A DNA stretch of 43,191 bases, taken from NCBI GenBank assembly GCA_040380145.1, contig JBEIJQ010000006.1, positions 1 to 43,191 of the forward strand, in the 5' to 3' direction. The translations under genes and the position numbers were made by a program. Shown in pieces: positions 27,144 through 36,974 of this stretch; within the stretch, counting starts at the first letter, position 1; every line of letters begins with the position of its first letter. The notes under the pieces are model-generated. The model searched no databases. It was given only the letters and a program-made list of their open reading frames with translations, and had not been told where the DNA came from. This DNA is from JBEIJQ01 sp040380145. Its GTDB lineage: Bacteria > Bacteroidota > Bacteroidia > Chitinophagales > Saprospiraceae.

Positions 27144-28511
27144 ATGCCATTGATGGTTCGCACCGCAACTTTTTTGATCGCCTTTTTTTCCCTGATCGCC
27201 CTGGGCAACGCCCAACAAGTGGACACCGCCGCGGTTTTCAAGGAGGTCGGCCAACTTTTTCTGGAAAAAAAATTCGATGACGGCATCGTCAAGCTCAATA
27301 CTGTGCTGCAGGCCTATCCCGATCTGCGCGAAGCCCTGTACGCCCGCGGCGCCGCCCACCTGAAAATGCAGCGTTACGAAAAAGCGCAGGCCGATATTTT
27401 CAAAGCGCTGCCCCAGTATCCCGATGCTGAAAAAAGATTTGCGCAGGTAGGATGGGCCATCATCCAGTCGGTCACCAAAGAAGAGGAAGCTGCCTACGCC
27501 TCGCCGTATTTCGAGGAAGCGGTCCGCCGAAACCCCAATTCTTGTGAGGGCCACCTCGGCAAGGGGATCGCCCTGTACGAACAAAAGCGCTACGCCGAGA
27601 GCGTGCCCTGCTTGGAAACCAGCCTGAACATCTGCGGCGAAAACGCCAAGGAAGCGGGCATTTATCTCTGCAACGCCCTGTATCTGGACGGAAAAAAAAC
27701 GGAGGCAAACCAGACACTCGATCGTTTGTTGGCCAAATACAGCCAGTTCACCGACGGTCTGGTCCTGCGATTGGACTGGCAGAAAAAGGAAAACGAACTG
27801 GACAAAGCGCTGGCCACCGCCAACCAGCTCGTGGCCTGGCAGCCCAATGTGGGCAAGTGGTACAGCCAACGCGCGCTGGTGCACGCCCAGATGAAAAACC
27901 GCGAAGCCGCCTGCCGCGATGTGCTCAAGGCCGAAGAGCTCGGCGATTACAACGGGGTGATGCAGCTCGGGGCCCAATGCAAACAGACCGCCCCAACCGT
28001 GGCTCTCAAAGTCGGTTCGGTACTGGTCTATCAGTACGAATTTTACGGTGATGTGAGCAAGCTCAAGATCAAATTGACCGAATACGGCCCACGGCGCATT
28101 GCCTTCGATTGGGAAATGGACGGCGTGGAACCGAAAAAAGGCAGCGTCACTATGTCCGCCGCCGCCCTGGATTCGGCACTCGTGCTGCTGGTGCCGACCA
28201 CCCTGATCAACGGTGAAAAAACCAACGATCCGAACAAAGCGGCTTTTTTCCTGAGCAACAAAGCGGTCAAGGCCGTCAAAGATTTCCGGGACTGCAACCT
28301 CGATACCGGACTCCTGCCGGAGGCCTACGGGAGTATCTCTCCCGGTTCGCACACCGTGCGGATGTCGGGATTTTACCAAGAACTGTCGGTTTTTTCGATC
28401 TCGACCAAGCGGTTCGACCAAAACATCTATGTGCTCGACGATCCGCTCGTGCCGCTCGTGGTCAAGATGGAAATGGGTTGGACCCTGGCGCTGGTGGAAG
28501 TACAGCCCTGA
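27144..28511 (+). CDS. TPR-repeat secreted/periplasmic protein
   Basis: A 455-residue protein with a signal peptide (MPLMVRTATFLIAFFSLIAL, then GNAQ); the second ATG at 27153 is an equally possible start. Tetratricopeptide repeats fill about residues 25-290, for example FLEKKFDDGIVKLNTVLQAY and EALYARGAAHLKMQRYEKAQ, and ALVHAQMKNREAACRDVLKA. The last ~170 residues form a separate beta-rich domain (VGSVLVYQYEFYGD, DWEMDGVEPKKGSVTMS) that is not recognised. It is divergent from the OmpA-like gene. TPR proteins mediate protein binding; the partner is unknown. Confidence 0.82.
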   Translation: MPLMVRTATFLIAFFSLIALGNAQQVDTAAVFKEVGQLFLEKKFDDGIVKLNTVLQAYPDLREALYARGAAHLKMQRYEKAQADIFKALPQYPDAEKRFAQVGWAIIQSVTKEEEAAYASPYFEEAVRRNPNSCEGHLGKGIALYEQKRYAESVPCLETSLNICGENAKEAGIYLCNALYLDGKKTEANQTLDRLLAKYSQFTDGLVLRLDWQKKENELDKALATANQLVAWQPNVGKWYSQRALVHAQMKNREAACRDVLKAEELGDYNGVMQLGAQCKQTAPTVALKVGSVLVYQYEFYGDVSKLKIKLTEYGPRRIAFDWEMDGVEPKKGSVTMSAAALDSALVLLVPTTLINGEKTNDPNKAAFFLSNKAVKAVKDFRDCNLDTGLLPEAYGSISPGSHTVRMSGFYQELSVFSISTKRFDQNIYVLDDPLVPLVVKMEMGWTLALVEVQP

Positions 28512-28518
28512 TCGGCGC

Positions 28519-28926
28519 TCAACCCACCACGGCGATGCACTTCAGCTCGATGGCGATCGGCGTGGGCAGCGAATCGATGCCCACCGTCGTGCGACAGGGC
28601 TGGCAATCTTTGAAATACTCGGCGTACACGCGGTTGTAGGTCTGGAAATCCCGCTTCATATCGGTCAAAAACACCGTCACGTCCACAAGGTCTTCCCACT
28701 TGGCACCGCTCGCCTCGAGCACCGCCCGGACATTGCGGAACACCGAATGGCACTGGGCCTCGAAATCGAACTCGGCGTAATTCCCGGCCGGGGTCAGTTT
28801 CAGTCCGGGGATGCTGTCGTCCTCCGGCGTGCGCGGTCCGATGCCGGACAAAAACAGGAGGTTGCCCACGCGCCGGGCGTGCGGGTAAAGGCCCACGGGC
28901 TTGGGCGCTTTGTCGGTGTGGATCAT
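28519..28926 (-). CDS. RidA (YjgF/YER057c/UK114) family protein
   Basis: A 135-residue member of the RidA superfamily, whose best-known members hydrolyse reactive enamines and imines; other subgroups act on aminomuconate or related compounds. Motifs: GLYPHARRVGNLLFLSGIGP, FEAQCHSVFRNVRAVLEASG, DLVDVTVFLTDMKRDF and PCRTTVGIDSLP, and IAIELKCIAV at the end. The arginine in PCRTTV corresponds to the conserved substrate-binding arginine. The long N-terminal loop suggests the 2-aminomuconate deaminase-like subgroup, but no neighbouring catabolic genes support this. A GTG nine bases upstream is an alternative start. It converges with the TPR gene. Confidence 0.88.
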   Translation of the reverse strand: MIHTDKAPKPVGLYPHARRVGNLLFLSGIGPRTPEDDSIPGLKLTPAGNYAEFDFEAQCHSVFRNVRAVLEASGAKWEDLVDVTVFLTDMKRDFQTYNRVYAEYFKDCQPCRTTVGIDSLPTPIAIELKCIAVVG

Positions 28927-28988
28927 ATCGGTCACGATTTGTTGACGCTAATTTAACGGAGACCCCGAGCGGGGCGCGCAAATTTGGC

Positions 28989-28996
28989 TAATTTTG
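28989..28996 (+). promoter_or_regulatory. Candidate -7 promoter box for the two-component operon
   Basis: TAATTTTG matches TAnnTTTG, about 60 bases before the response regulator ATG. A matching -33 element is not obvious. Confidence 0.4.
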
Positions 28997-29057
28997 CGCT
29001 GAAAATATACGATTCGGCCCATTGGCCTACTCTTCCTCCCTTTTAGCCCCGAACCTT

Positions 29058-29756
<699 letters not shown>

Positions 29757-29778
29757 GGCCCTCCAATAAGCTCCTGTT

Positions 29779-30837
29779 TTGCTGTTCGCGCCCAAAAATC
29801 CGACCCCGAAAAGATTGGCCGCTGTTACCTCGGCCAACATCGCCCTACAATTATGGGCTTTGCTTTTCGTTACCAAACTGCTGTTCGCCCAAAGCCTGCA
29901 CTGGGGCATGGTCGTGGTTGTGCCGGCACTTGTTTTTTTCTTGGCCAATTCGGCCGTTTCCGAGGCACTCGAGAGATTTATATACAGAAAAATAAAACTG
30001 ATCTACAAGACCATTCACCGACAAAAGACTACCTCTGCACACAGCCACAGCAAGGTGGACCTGCGCACGCACATGATCGACGAGGTGGAGCGCGAGGTGC
30101 GCGAATGGGCCACCGACCGAAGTGCCGAGATCGAAAATCTCAAACAATTGGAGGCGTACCGCCGCGATTTCATCGGCAATGTGTCGCACGAGCTCAAAAC
30201 GCCGATCTTCAATATCCAGGGCTACCTATACACGCTCTTGGAAGGGGGGATCGACGACGAAAAGATCAGAATGCCCTACCTGCAAAAGGCCGCCGACAAT
30301 GTGGACCGGTTGGAGCGCATCGTGGAAGACCTCACGACCATCGCCAAGCTCGAAGAAGGGGCCTTGAAATTGGAATGGGGGCGTTTCGATCTCGTGGAAC
30401 TGGTGGTGGAAGTTTTCGATGATTTGTCCCTCATGGCCGGAGAGCACGGCGTCCGGCTGGGCATCAAGGAGGGACAGCCCAAGGCCGTCCCGGTGCGCGC
30501 AGACCGTGAAAGGATCCGACAGGTGCTGACCAACCTCGTGACCAACTCCATCAAATACGGCAACCCGGGCGGACGAACCCTGATCGGGTTCTACGATCTG
30601 GAAACGGCGGTACTGGTAGAGGTTTCGGACGACGGCAGGGGCATCGCCGAGGAACATCTGCCCCGCTTGTTCGAACGGTTTTACCGGGTGGATTACGGTC
30701 GTTCGCGGGATGCGGGCGGAACCGGCCTCGGGCTGTCCATCGTCAAGCATATCTTGGAGGCGCACCACCAGACCATCCACGTCCGCAGCACGGCCGGCAT
30801 GGGTTCGACCTTCAGTTTTACCCTCGAAAAAGCATAG
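29779..30837 (+). CDS. Sensor histidine kinase, PhoR-like
   Basis: A 352-residue membrane kinase with two transmembrane helices near the N-terminus (about 16-38 and 42-60) and almost no periplasmic part, so it probably senses through the membrane or a partner. The dimerisation/phosphoacceptor motif is FIGNVSHELKTPIFNIQGYL (His 137). The ATPase domain has the N box LTNLVTNSIKYG, the G1 box VSDDGRGIAEE, FERFYRVDYGRSRDAGGTGL and the G2 GLGLSIVKHILEAH. The start is a TTG at 29779, 22 bases after the response regulator stop; no ATG fits better. The C-terminus converges with a small leftward gene nine bases away. Confidence 0.92.
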   Translation: MLFAPKNPTPKRLAAVTSANIALQLWALLFVTKLLFAQSLHWGMVVVVPALVFFLANSAVSEALERFIYRKIKLIYKTIHRQKTTSAHSHSKVDLRTHMIDEVEREVREWATDRSAEIENLKQLEAYRRDFIGNVSHELKTPIFNIQGYLYTLLEGGIDDEKIRMPYLQKAADNVDRLERIVEDLTTIAKLEEGALKLEWGRFDLVELVVEVFDDLSLMAGEHGVRLGIKEGQPKAVPVRADRERIRQVLTNLVTNSIKYGNPGGRTLIGFYDLETAVLVEVSDDGRGIAEEHLPRLFERFYRVDYGRSRDAGGTGLGLSIVKHILEAHHQTIHVRSTAGMGSTFSFTLEKA

Positions 30838-30846
30838 TCCGAACGA

Positions 30847-31125
30847 TCAGATGATTTCCTCTTCCCATTCCACGGCCTCTGGATAACGGCGGCGGAAAAG
30901 CGACTCGGTATCCTCGCGCATGGCCTTGAAGCGGGCTTCCACGGTTTCGAAAAAAGCCTCGTCCAGCATGTTTTTCACATCTTCGAAACCGGAAATCTCC
31001 TCGGAAAGGGAAAAGCGGTAGGCCTGTTCGTACATCCCGGCCTCGAATTTCAGGGTGAGGCGGTGTTCCATTTTGAACACGGTGATCTTGTACCGTTGGT
31101 GGGGAATTTCTCCGATGATGCGCAT
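30847..31125 (-). CDS. Small conserved protein of unknown function
   Basis: A 92-residue acidic cytoplasmic protein, beginning MRIIGEIPHQRYKITVFKME and ending VEWEEEII. It has a short beta-rich start (YKITVFKMEHRLTLKFE) and long helices (ISGFEDVKNMLDEAFFETVE). I do not recognise a named family, but codon use matches its neighbours and it sits at the end of the five-gene leftward block, 33 bases after the MarR gene, which supports a real gene. Function is unknown. Confidence 0.7.
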   Translation of the reverse strand: MRIIGEIPHQRYKITVFKMEHRLTLKFEAGMYEQAYRFSLSEEISGFEDVKNMLDEAFFETVEARFKAMREDTESLFRRRYPEAVEWEEEII

Positions 31126-31158
31126 GGCGGGGCGGCGGATGTTTTGGAGGAAAAGGGA

Positions 31159-31644
31159 TCATTCCGGCGTTAGGCCCAGTTTTTCCCGCATTTCCCGGAT
31201 GGACTGCTGGACAAGGGCCATGGTCTGAAAAAACGACTCTCGCTGCCGCGGCGGTATTTTGGCGTACAGGATCTCATTGAAATCGGCGATGATGGCGTTG
31301 GCAGTCTTGCGGGCCTTGACACCTTCTTCGGTCAAAAAGATCAGCACCTCGCGCTTGTCGCCTTTTTCCCGGCGGCGCACGATGTAGTTTTTTTCTTCGA
31401 GGGTCTTCAAGATGCGGGAAAGGCTGTTGGCCTGCATGCCCATTTTGGGGCCGAGCTTGGTGGGGTTCGCCCCGCTCTTGGGGATGTTGATCAGTATGAA
31501 AGCCATGGATACGGTCAGCCCGTGGGACTCGGCTATTTCGTTGTACATCCTCGAAACGCCTAGCCACCCGGAGCGCAGATGGAAGTCCAGCGCCTCTTCG
31601 TGCGAGAGCGATATGTTCGTGTTGGCGATGGATTTTTTGGGCAT
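31159..31644 (-). CDS. MarR-family transcriptional regulator
   Basis: A 161-residue winged-helix regulator. The recognition region is NPTKLGPKMGMQANSLSRIL followed by KTLEEKNYIVRRREKGDKRE and VLIFLTEEG, where the wing carries the conserved D-R residues of MarR proteins. N- and C-terminal helices for dimerisation flank it. It is unlikely to be an efflux-linked repressor on context: neighbours are rsmI (25 bases upstream) and a small unknown protein. Its ligand and targets cannot be seen. Confidence 0.88.
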   Translation of the reverse strand: MPKKSIANTNISLSHEEALDFHLRSGWLGVSRMYNEIAESHGLTVSMAFILINIPKSGANPTKLGPKMGMQANSLSRILKTLEEKNYIVRRREKGDKREVLIFLTEEGVKARKTANAIIADFNEILYAKIPPRQRESFFQTMALVQQSIREMREKLGLTPE

Positions 31645-31669
31645 TTTTTTACGGAAAAAAATAAAATTT

Positions 31670-32353
31670 TCAGTCTCTGTCTTTTTTGTCGCGTCCCGCC
31701 ACGACGACCACGATTTCGCCTTTCACTTCGGGCCGTGCCGCAAATTCGGCCTGCAGCTCGGCCAAAGTTCCGCGGCGGGTTTCTTCGAAGCGCTTGGTCA
31801 GTTCGCGGCTCACCGAGGCGCGCCGATCTGTCCCGCAATGGGCCGAAAGTTCTTCGAGGCAGCGGACGAGGCGATGGGGCGATTCGTACAGGACGAAGGT
31901 CGTTTCCAGTGCGGCCAGATATTTCAGACGGGTCTGCCTTCCTTTTTTGTGGGGCAAAAAACCTTCGAAACAAAAGGCGTCGCAGGGGAGGCCCGAACCG
32001 ACCAGGGCGGGCACGAAAGCGGTGGCGCCGGGGAGGCATTCCACCGGCACGCCCTCCCGAACGCAGGCGCGGACGAGCAAAAAGCCCGGGTCGGATATAC
32101 CCGGCGTGCCGGCATCCGAGACCAATGCCATGTCGGCCCCCGAACGGAGCTCGTCGAGCATCGGACCGCTCAGGGCGTGCTCGTTGTGGGCGTGAAAGGA
32201 ACGCATCGGCGTATCGATGCCATAGTGGTCGAGCAGTTTGCGGGTGGTGCGTGTGTCCTCGGCCAAGATCAGGCGCGCTTCTTTGAGCACGCGCAGGGCG
32301 CGAAGCGTTATGTCCTCGAGGTTGCCGATGGGCGTGGGCACCAGGTAGAGCAT
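31670..32353 (-). CDS. rsmI: 16S rRNA (cytidine1402-2'-O)-methyltransferase RsmI
   Basis: A 227-residue tetrapyrrole methylase-fold enzyme that methylates the ribose of C1402 in 16S rRNA. The hallmark start MLYLVPTPIGNLEDITLRAL is followed by ILAEDTRTTRKLLDHYGI, ALVSDAGTPGISDPGFLLVR, LPGATAFVPALVGSGLP, FLPHKKGRQTRL and TFVLYESPHRL. It is the short form without the C-terminal extension. Its start codon overlaps the purS stop by one base (TGATG), indicating translational coupling. Confidence 0.94.
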   Translation of the reverse strand: MLYLVPTPIGNLEDITLRALRVLKEARLILAEDTRTTRKLLDHYGIDTPMRSFHAHNEHALSGPMLDELRSGADMALVSDAGTPGISDPGFLLVRACVREGVPVECLPGATAFVPALVGSGLPCDAFCFEGFLPHKKGRQTRLKYLAALETTFVLYESPHRLVRCLEELSAHCGTDRRASVSRELTKRFEETRRGTLAELQAEFAARPEVKGEIVVVVAGRDKKDRD

Positions 32354-32604
32354 CAGGCGGGTTTCACGGAGAAAGAAAAGTGCTCCATGACGGGGTTGGC
32401 CAACAACTGCTTGCAGGCGGTCTCCACGATTTGCCGGGCCGCGGCTTCGTCGGCCGCTTCCAGCACAAGGCGCAGATGCTTGCCGACGCGCACATCCCCG
32501 ACCCCGGAAAGACCGAGCTGGCCGAGGGCTTGTTTGACGGCTTTCCCCTGCGGGTCCAGCAGCTCTTTCAGCGGCATCACGTCGATTTCGGCTACGAATT
32601 GCAT
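32353..32604 (-). CDS. purS: Phosphoribosylformylglycinamidine synthase subunit PurS
   Basis: An 83-residue protein with the PurS pattern: FVAEIDVMPLKELLDPQGKA at the start, VKQALGQLGL and DVRVGKHLRLVL, then a helix and a C-terminal strand (MEHFSFSVKPA). PurS bridges PurQ and PurL in the three-subunit FGAM synthase of purine synthesis. Its partners are not in the window; here it sits between the PGI/PMI gene (37 bases upstream) and rsmI (one-base overlap), so it is transcribed with unrelated genes. Confidence 0.85.
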   Translation of the reverse strand: MQFVAEIDVMPLKELLDPQGKAVKQALGQLGLSGVGDVRVGKHLRLVLEAADEAAARQIVETACKQLLANPVMEHFSFSVKPA

Positions 32605-32641
32605 GTTCGATGCGTTGGAACGGGCCGTGGCCCGCGGGTGA

Positions 32642-33631
32642 TCAGATCTTGGAGAGTTCGTTTTTCAAGAAGTCGATGGCCTTTACCTCCACTGCGTCCA
32701 CTCCGCGGAGTTCGGAGAGGTACCACGAGATCCAATCGCCGAGGTGGACGAAGTACAGAGAGCGCTCCACGTGGTTGTCGCCTTTGGACCAGACCTCCAT
32801 CAGGGCATCGGCGTACTGCTCGAAGGCATCCTTGCAGATGTCGATCCGGGCCTGGTTGCGCACATAATCGTCGCGGTGGCGGAAGACCAGCACGGCGAAA
32901 TGGCCGTTCTGGGCGCGCCAGCCAACGAGTTCGTTGTGGCACATTTCGGGGAAAACATGGTGCCAGCAGAGTACCTTGCCGTTTTCGTTGAGCTGCTGGC
33001 GCAGGCGCACCACGGCGGATTCGGAACGATCCGTCGAATACAGGATGGCGGTCTTGCCGTTGATCCCGTTGGCCAAGGCGCGGGCCCGCTGACGGATGTC
33101 GTCCTGTTCGGTCTTGAGGAAGGAAACGGATGCCACCACTTCACGGATGGCGCGGTCGGAGATCAGTCCGAAACCGTGCATCACGAAAAGCTGTTGCACA
33201 AAGGAATAGCCCAAGCAGGCCCTCGGAGAAGGCTTGCCTGCGGGCAGGGCGATGTGGTCGAGGCCCAATTCGAGCGCCTTGGCGAGCAGTTTGCCGCCGG
33301 AGGCAATCACCACGATCTTGGCCTTGCGGGAAAGTGCCTCTTCGAAACATTCGATCGTTTCTTCGGTGTTGCCCGAGTAAGACGAGCAGATCACCAGGGT
33401 ATCTTCGCCCACGAAGGCGGGAAGACTATATCCCTTGGCCACCAAGAAGGGGAGCTTGCATTCGTCGCCGGCGAACTCGAGGCAAAAATTGGCGCCGATG
33501 CCCGAACCTCCCATGCCGGCCACCACCACATTGCGGAGCGGGCGGGCTGGTGCGGTGAATCGGGCCTTGCGGCCGATTTCAAGGGCTTCCACGAGCTGAT
33601 CGGGAAATTCGAGGATCATTTGGTCCATCAT
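32642..33631 (-). CDS. Bifunctional phosphoglucose/phosphomannose isomerase
   Basis: A 329-residue SIS-domain sugar isomerase of the bifunctional PGI/PMI type known from archaea and some bacteria. It would interconvert glucose 6-phosphate, fructose 6-phosphate and mannose 6-phosphate. The first SIS domain has VVVAGMGGSGIGANFCLEF and VICSSYSGNTEETIECFEEA, both active-site segments; ALPAGKPSPRACLGYSF follows; the second domain contains CHNELVGWR with the catalytic Glu-His region. The length is typical (~320-340). It is the first gene of the leftward five-gene block. Confidence 0.9.
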   Translation of the reverse strand: MMDQMILEFPDQLVEALEIGRKARFTAPARPLRNVVVAGMGGSGIGANFCLEFAGDECKLPFLVAKGYSLPAFVGEDTLVICSSYSGNTEETIECFEEALSRKAKIVVIASGGKLLAKALELGLDHIALPAGKPSPRACLGYSFVQQLFVMHGFGLISDRAIREVVASVSFLKTEQDDIRQRARALANGINGKTAILYSTDRSESAVVRLRQQLNENGKVLCWHHVFPEMCHNELVGWRAQNGHFAVLVFRHRDDYVRNQARIDICKDAFEQYADALMEVWSKGDNHVERSLYFVHLGDWISWYLSELRGVDAVEVKAIDFLKNELSKI

Positions 33632-33847
33632 GACGGTTTGGCTTTTGGTATAAAAATTTGACTGTTATAGCTGCCGGGAAGGGCGGAGGCAAATTTTTTT
33701 TTAAAAAAATAGAAAAAAAGAGGTCAAAAAAGGTGTTCACAGACATTAAGGTCTGCGAGACGGCCGCAAAAATAATGCTTCTGGCCTTGCGCAGTTCGCG
33801 ACGGACCAAAATTCCCCTTTCTTTTTTTGACCTTCCAAACTCAAAAA

Positions 33848-34246
33848 ATGTCCAAAAACATGACTATCGGCACAAAAGGCGAACAAATGGCTGCCGAGCA
33901 CCTGCTTTCGCAGGGCTACGAACTCCTCGCCCGGAACTGGCGTTGGGGCAAAGCCGAAATGGACATCGTGGCCCGGATCGAACAAACGGTGGCCTTCGTG
34001 GAGGTCAAAACGCGCAGCAGCGTGCGGTACGGTTTTCCCGACGAATCCGTCGGGCCCAAAAAAGAACGCCTGATGATCGAGGCCGCCGGACAATTCCTGT
34101 ATCTGATGGACTGGCAGGGGGAGTTCCGTTTCGACGTGATCGCCATTGTACTGGGGCCGGAGCCACGGTTGGTGCATTATCCGGACGCTTTTTTCCCGTT
34201 TTATTGTGAGCCGGAAAGGGATTTCGGAGAAGATGATTCGTATTGA
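33848..34246 (+). CDS. YraN family (UPF0102) nuclease-like protein
   Basis: A 132-residue protein of the YraN/UPF0102 family, a Holliday junction resolvase-like PD-(D/E)xK fold. The active-site signature is visible: GTKGEQMAAEHL at the N-terminus, then ILARNWRWGKAEMDIVARIE-like sequence (GKAEMDIV), and FVEVKTRSS with the ExK residues; FRFDVIAIVLG follows. The start at 33848 was chosen over an upstream TTG. It precedes the restriction-modification island and converges with the res gene. Confidence 0.88.
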   Translation: MSKNMTIGTKGEQMAAEHLLSQGYELLARNWRWGKAEMDIVARIEQTVAFVEVKTRSSVRYGFPDESVGPKKERLMIEAAGQFLYLMDWQGEFRFDVIAIVLGPEPRLVHYPDAFFPFYCEPERDFGEDDSY

Positions 34247-34298
34247 TCAATACTCGACTTGACGGCTTTGATAAGGCGTTGAAGTTGGTCTCGATATG

Positions 34299-36830
34299 TT
34301 ATCGCATCATTTGATTGATTTTATTTTGCCATTCGTCTTCGTACACGACTTGGAATTCAAATTTCTGGTCGGGAAATTCTTCGAACAAGTCGTTCCATGC
34401 TCTTTTGGCTCCCAATTCGTTGCAAAGGGCAAAAACATTTTTTTTGTAAAGAGTGTCTTCGTTTTCTTTCAGATGAACGCCTTTGGTCTCCAAAACAAAT
34501 ACGGTTTCATATTCGTCGGGTTGCGCCTTGACGGCCTTTGCGGTGATGAAGTCGGGATAAATCTTGTTTCGCAGCCAGCCTTGTATGTGGAAATCCTTTC
34601 TCACTCGGTTGCGATACCACCAAAGCAGCTGCTCCTGTTCGTCCAGGTAAATGGCCACTGCTTTTTCCGTGTCGTTCAGATCTTCTTCGGGTACGTAATC
34701 GAACAGGGATTTTTGAATGGGTGAATTATCGGAGCGTACCAATTGACGGTTGCTCTTGACTTGGATGTGTGCCGGCAAGAAGTGGTGGCCTTTTTCTTGG
34801 ATCAGAAAAAAACAGAGCTTTTGTTCGTCCAACAGTTTTCGGAAGACGTCCTCGGCCAACCGATTTTTTTCTTTTTCCAATATCTTTTTCAACTCCTCGA
34901 TGATAAAGACAAAGTTGGACGAAAGTACTTCCTTGTCGTATCGGCCGGAAAGTATTTGTAGGGCCTTTTTACCCAATTCAAAAGCCACCCATGGATTGGG
35001 GACCACATCGCTCAACTGTCTGGCCAAGAAGGCTTCGTTCAGTTCCAAGGTTCCTTGGGTTTCCAATCTTCCGGTTTCTTGCAGCAGTTCTTTTTCTTCT
35101 CTACTCAGCCCCAAGGTCAATTCTTGTTCTTTGGTTTGTTTGCTGCTCAGGATTCTTTCGCCCATTTCTTGAATGTCAATTCGTGCCCAATCTATGCCGT
35201 TCAAAATATCGGTTTCAAAAATGATGTCTCGCCAACTGTCCTTTTCTTGTATGACGAATTTTGGAAGATATATTTTTCCTTCGAATTTTTTGAAACCGGG
35301 GCGATAAGAGGTTTCTTTATCTTTCAAATGTAAGCTGCCGTTGCCCCCCTCATCACTCACCAAACGGCCCGCCAAATCACCCAAGCCCTCGCTTTCCAGA
35401 CCATTTTTGATTTCTCTTACCAGGGTCGCTGCATTGGGCTTGTAGGTGTAGATGTAGCACTCGTCCAGTTCCTTGACTTGGGTTTTTCGGGCGTATGGCT
35501 GCCTCAAAATCCTACCGACCAATTGCGTGATACCGGTTGCCGATTGCGGGTTGGTCAATATGCAAAGCAGGTATGCGAATGAACAGTCCCATCCTTCCTG
35601 CAATGCTTGCTTGGTAATGATATAGCGTATTTCGCAATTTTTTGCAAGCAGGTCGATCCCTTCGATATCGTCTTTTTCGCTGCTTTTGATGGCAATGTGC
35701 GATTCTGGGACATTGCATCTTTTGATGAGGTATTCTTTTGCGTCTTCCGCATGTATGAAATCCGTTCCCCTTTGATCTTTGCCGGTGCGCTCTACTTGTA
35801 TCAGGCAGATGGGACGAATATGCTCACCAGTATTCTCTTCGTATTCTTTGGCTTTCCGCTCCAATTCGTTTCGCTTTTCAAAACTTGCCAGCAAAGTGTT
35901 CTTCCATTCCAAACTGGATTTGTTGATCAAGTGGATGTCCAGTTTGATCATTTCTTCTTCGTGCAATTCCCGACCGCTGATCTTTACCAGTTCGTTGCTC
36001 TGGGGAGGAGGCGTGGCCGAAAGTTCCAATATGAAACTGGGATTGAAATTCTTGACGGTGTTTCGGGCGAGTTCTCCAAAGGCACGGTGCCCTTCGTCGA
36101 TGACGATGAGGGGCCTCAACACTTTCAGGGCATTTCCCAGCGAAGTTTTGATCTGTCTGCGACCTTCGAAAAAATTGGCGGCCCCTTCCTGGCCAAAGCA
36201 GTCGAGATTAGGAAAATATCTCAGCAATTCGTCTTGCGCCGGATAGTTGTCTTCCGCCGGAAAAAAATCGGTAAACCCGCCGGCATCTTGAAAAACCTTC
36301 AGCGTTTCTTTGTTTTGTCGGTTTGCCGAAGGCAACATCAGCATCAACACCACCAGATTTTCTTCGACGTCCAAACGGTTGAACATCTCGGTTTTTTCTT
36401 TGATCAACGTTTTGCCGCCACTCGAAATATCCAACAACTGACGATAGGGATGCATACGGTCTTTCAAGGCCTGTATGGTTTGCCTGTATATCTGGGTCGA
36501 GGGAACAATCCAAAGCACCAGCCCGGTTTGCTTTTTGAGATACGATTTTTGGATGATATCGATGCTGTGACATGCCAACAGTGTTTTTCCGCCACCGGTT
36601 GGTACCTTCAGATATATGTCCGGCAACGGTTGTCCTAGCCCATTCGTCTTGCTGTGGTAGATGGCCCGTTGGGTGGCATCCGCAAAAGCTCTTTTCGGGA
36701 AATCATAGTCGCGTGCCAAATCCGGGTCTATCTCCAAAGCCTTTTCGTATTTGGCTCTGTAGTCGCTCAACGCACGCAGGTACTCTTTGAGTGTGCGAAG
36801 AACTTTCTCTTGATAGTGTTTTAGGCGCAT
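34299..36830 (-). CDS. res: Type III restriction enzyme, Res (helicase/nuclease) subunit
   Basis: An 843-residue superfamily 2 helicase-nuclease. Motif I is PTGGGKT (77-83), motif II DEGH (245-248), motif III SATPPP, and motif VI QLVGRILRQPYAR. A C-terminal nuclease domain has PDFITAKAVKAQPDEYETVF followed by VLETKG, a PD...ExK arrangement as in type III Res proteins. With Mod it would cut unmethylated DNA after ATP-dependent communication between sites. The start ATG at 36830 directly abuts the left inverted repeat of the GxxExxY unit. The gene is distinctly less GC-rich than the chromosome around it, consistent with horizontal transfer. Confidence 0.9.
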   Translation of the reverse strand: MRLKHYQEKVLRTLKEYLRALSDYRAKYEKALEIDPDLARDYDFPKRAFADATQRAIYHSKTNGLGQPLPDIYLKVPTGGGKTLLACHSIDIIQKSYLKKQTGLVLWIVPSTQIYRQTIQALKDRMHPYRQLLDISSGGKTLIKEKTEMFNRLDVEENLVVLMLMLPSANRQNKETLKVFQDAGGFTDFFPAEDNYPAQDELLRYFPNLDCFGQEGAANFFEGRRQIKTSLGNALKVLRPLIVIDEGHRAFGELARNTVKNFNPSFILELSATPPPQSNELVKISGRELHEEEMIKLDIHLINKSSLEWKNTLLASFEKRNELERKAKEYEENTGEHIRPICLIQVERTGKDQRGTDFIHAEDAKEYLIKRCNVPESHIAIKSSEKDDIEGIDLLAKNCEIRYIITKQALQEGWDCSFAYLLCILTNPQSATGITQLVGRILRQPYARKTQVKELDECYIYTYKPNAATLVREIKNGLESEGLGDLAGRLVSDEGGNGSLHLKDKETSYRPGFKKFEGKIYLPKFVIQEKDSWRDIIFETDILNGIDWARIDIQEMGERILSSKQTKEQELTLGLSREEKELLQETGRLETQGTLELNEAFLARQLSDVVPNPWVAFELGKKALQILSGRYDKEVLSSNFVFIIEELKKILEKEKNRLAEDVFRKLLDEQKLCFFLIQEKGHHFLPAHIQVKSNRQLVRSDNSPIQKSLFDYVPEEDLNDTEKAVAIYLDEQEQLLWWYRNRVRKDFHIQGWLRNKIYPDFITAKAVKAQPDEYETVFVLETKGVHLKENEDTLYKKNVFALCNELGAKRAWNDLFEEFPDQKFEFQVVYEDEWQNKINQMMR

Positions 36831-36904
36831 GGACCGTTGATTGAGTTGATTGCGTTGATGGCGTTGATTTTTTTTTGATTTTTTTGATTTATTTGATTGG
36901 TTGG
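36831..36904 (+). repeat. Left inverted repeat of the GxxExxY unit
   Basis: The sequence begins GGACCGTTGATTGAGTTGAT and continues with repeated TTGAT words and T runs. It is an imperfect inverse of 37461-37535: the first 20 bases match at 18 positions (GGA(C/T)CGTTGATTGAG(T/A)TGATT). It lies immediately upstream of the res start codon. Confidence 0.65.
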
Positions 36905-36974
36905 TTAGGGGGATTAAGTGGGGGGATGATTGCGTAAAGTTATTGACTGGATCTGATGTACGGGAGTGGATGGG

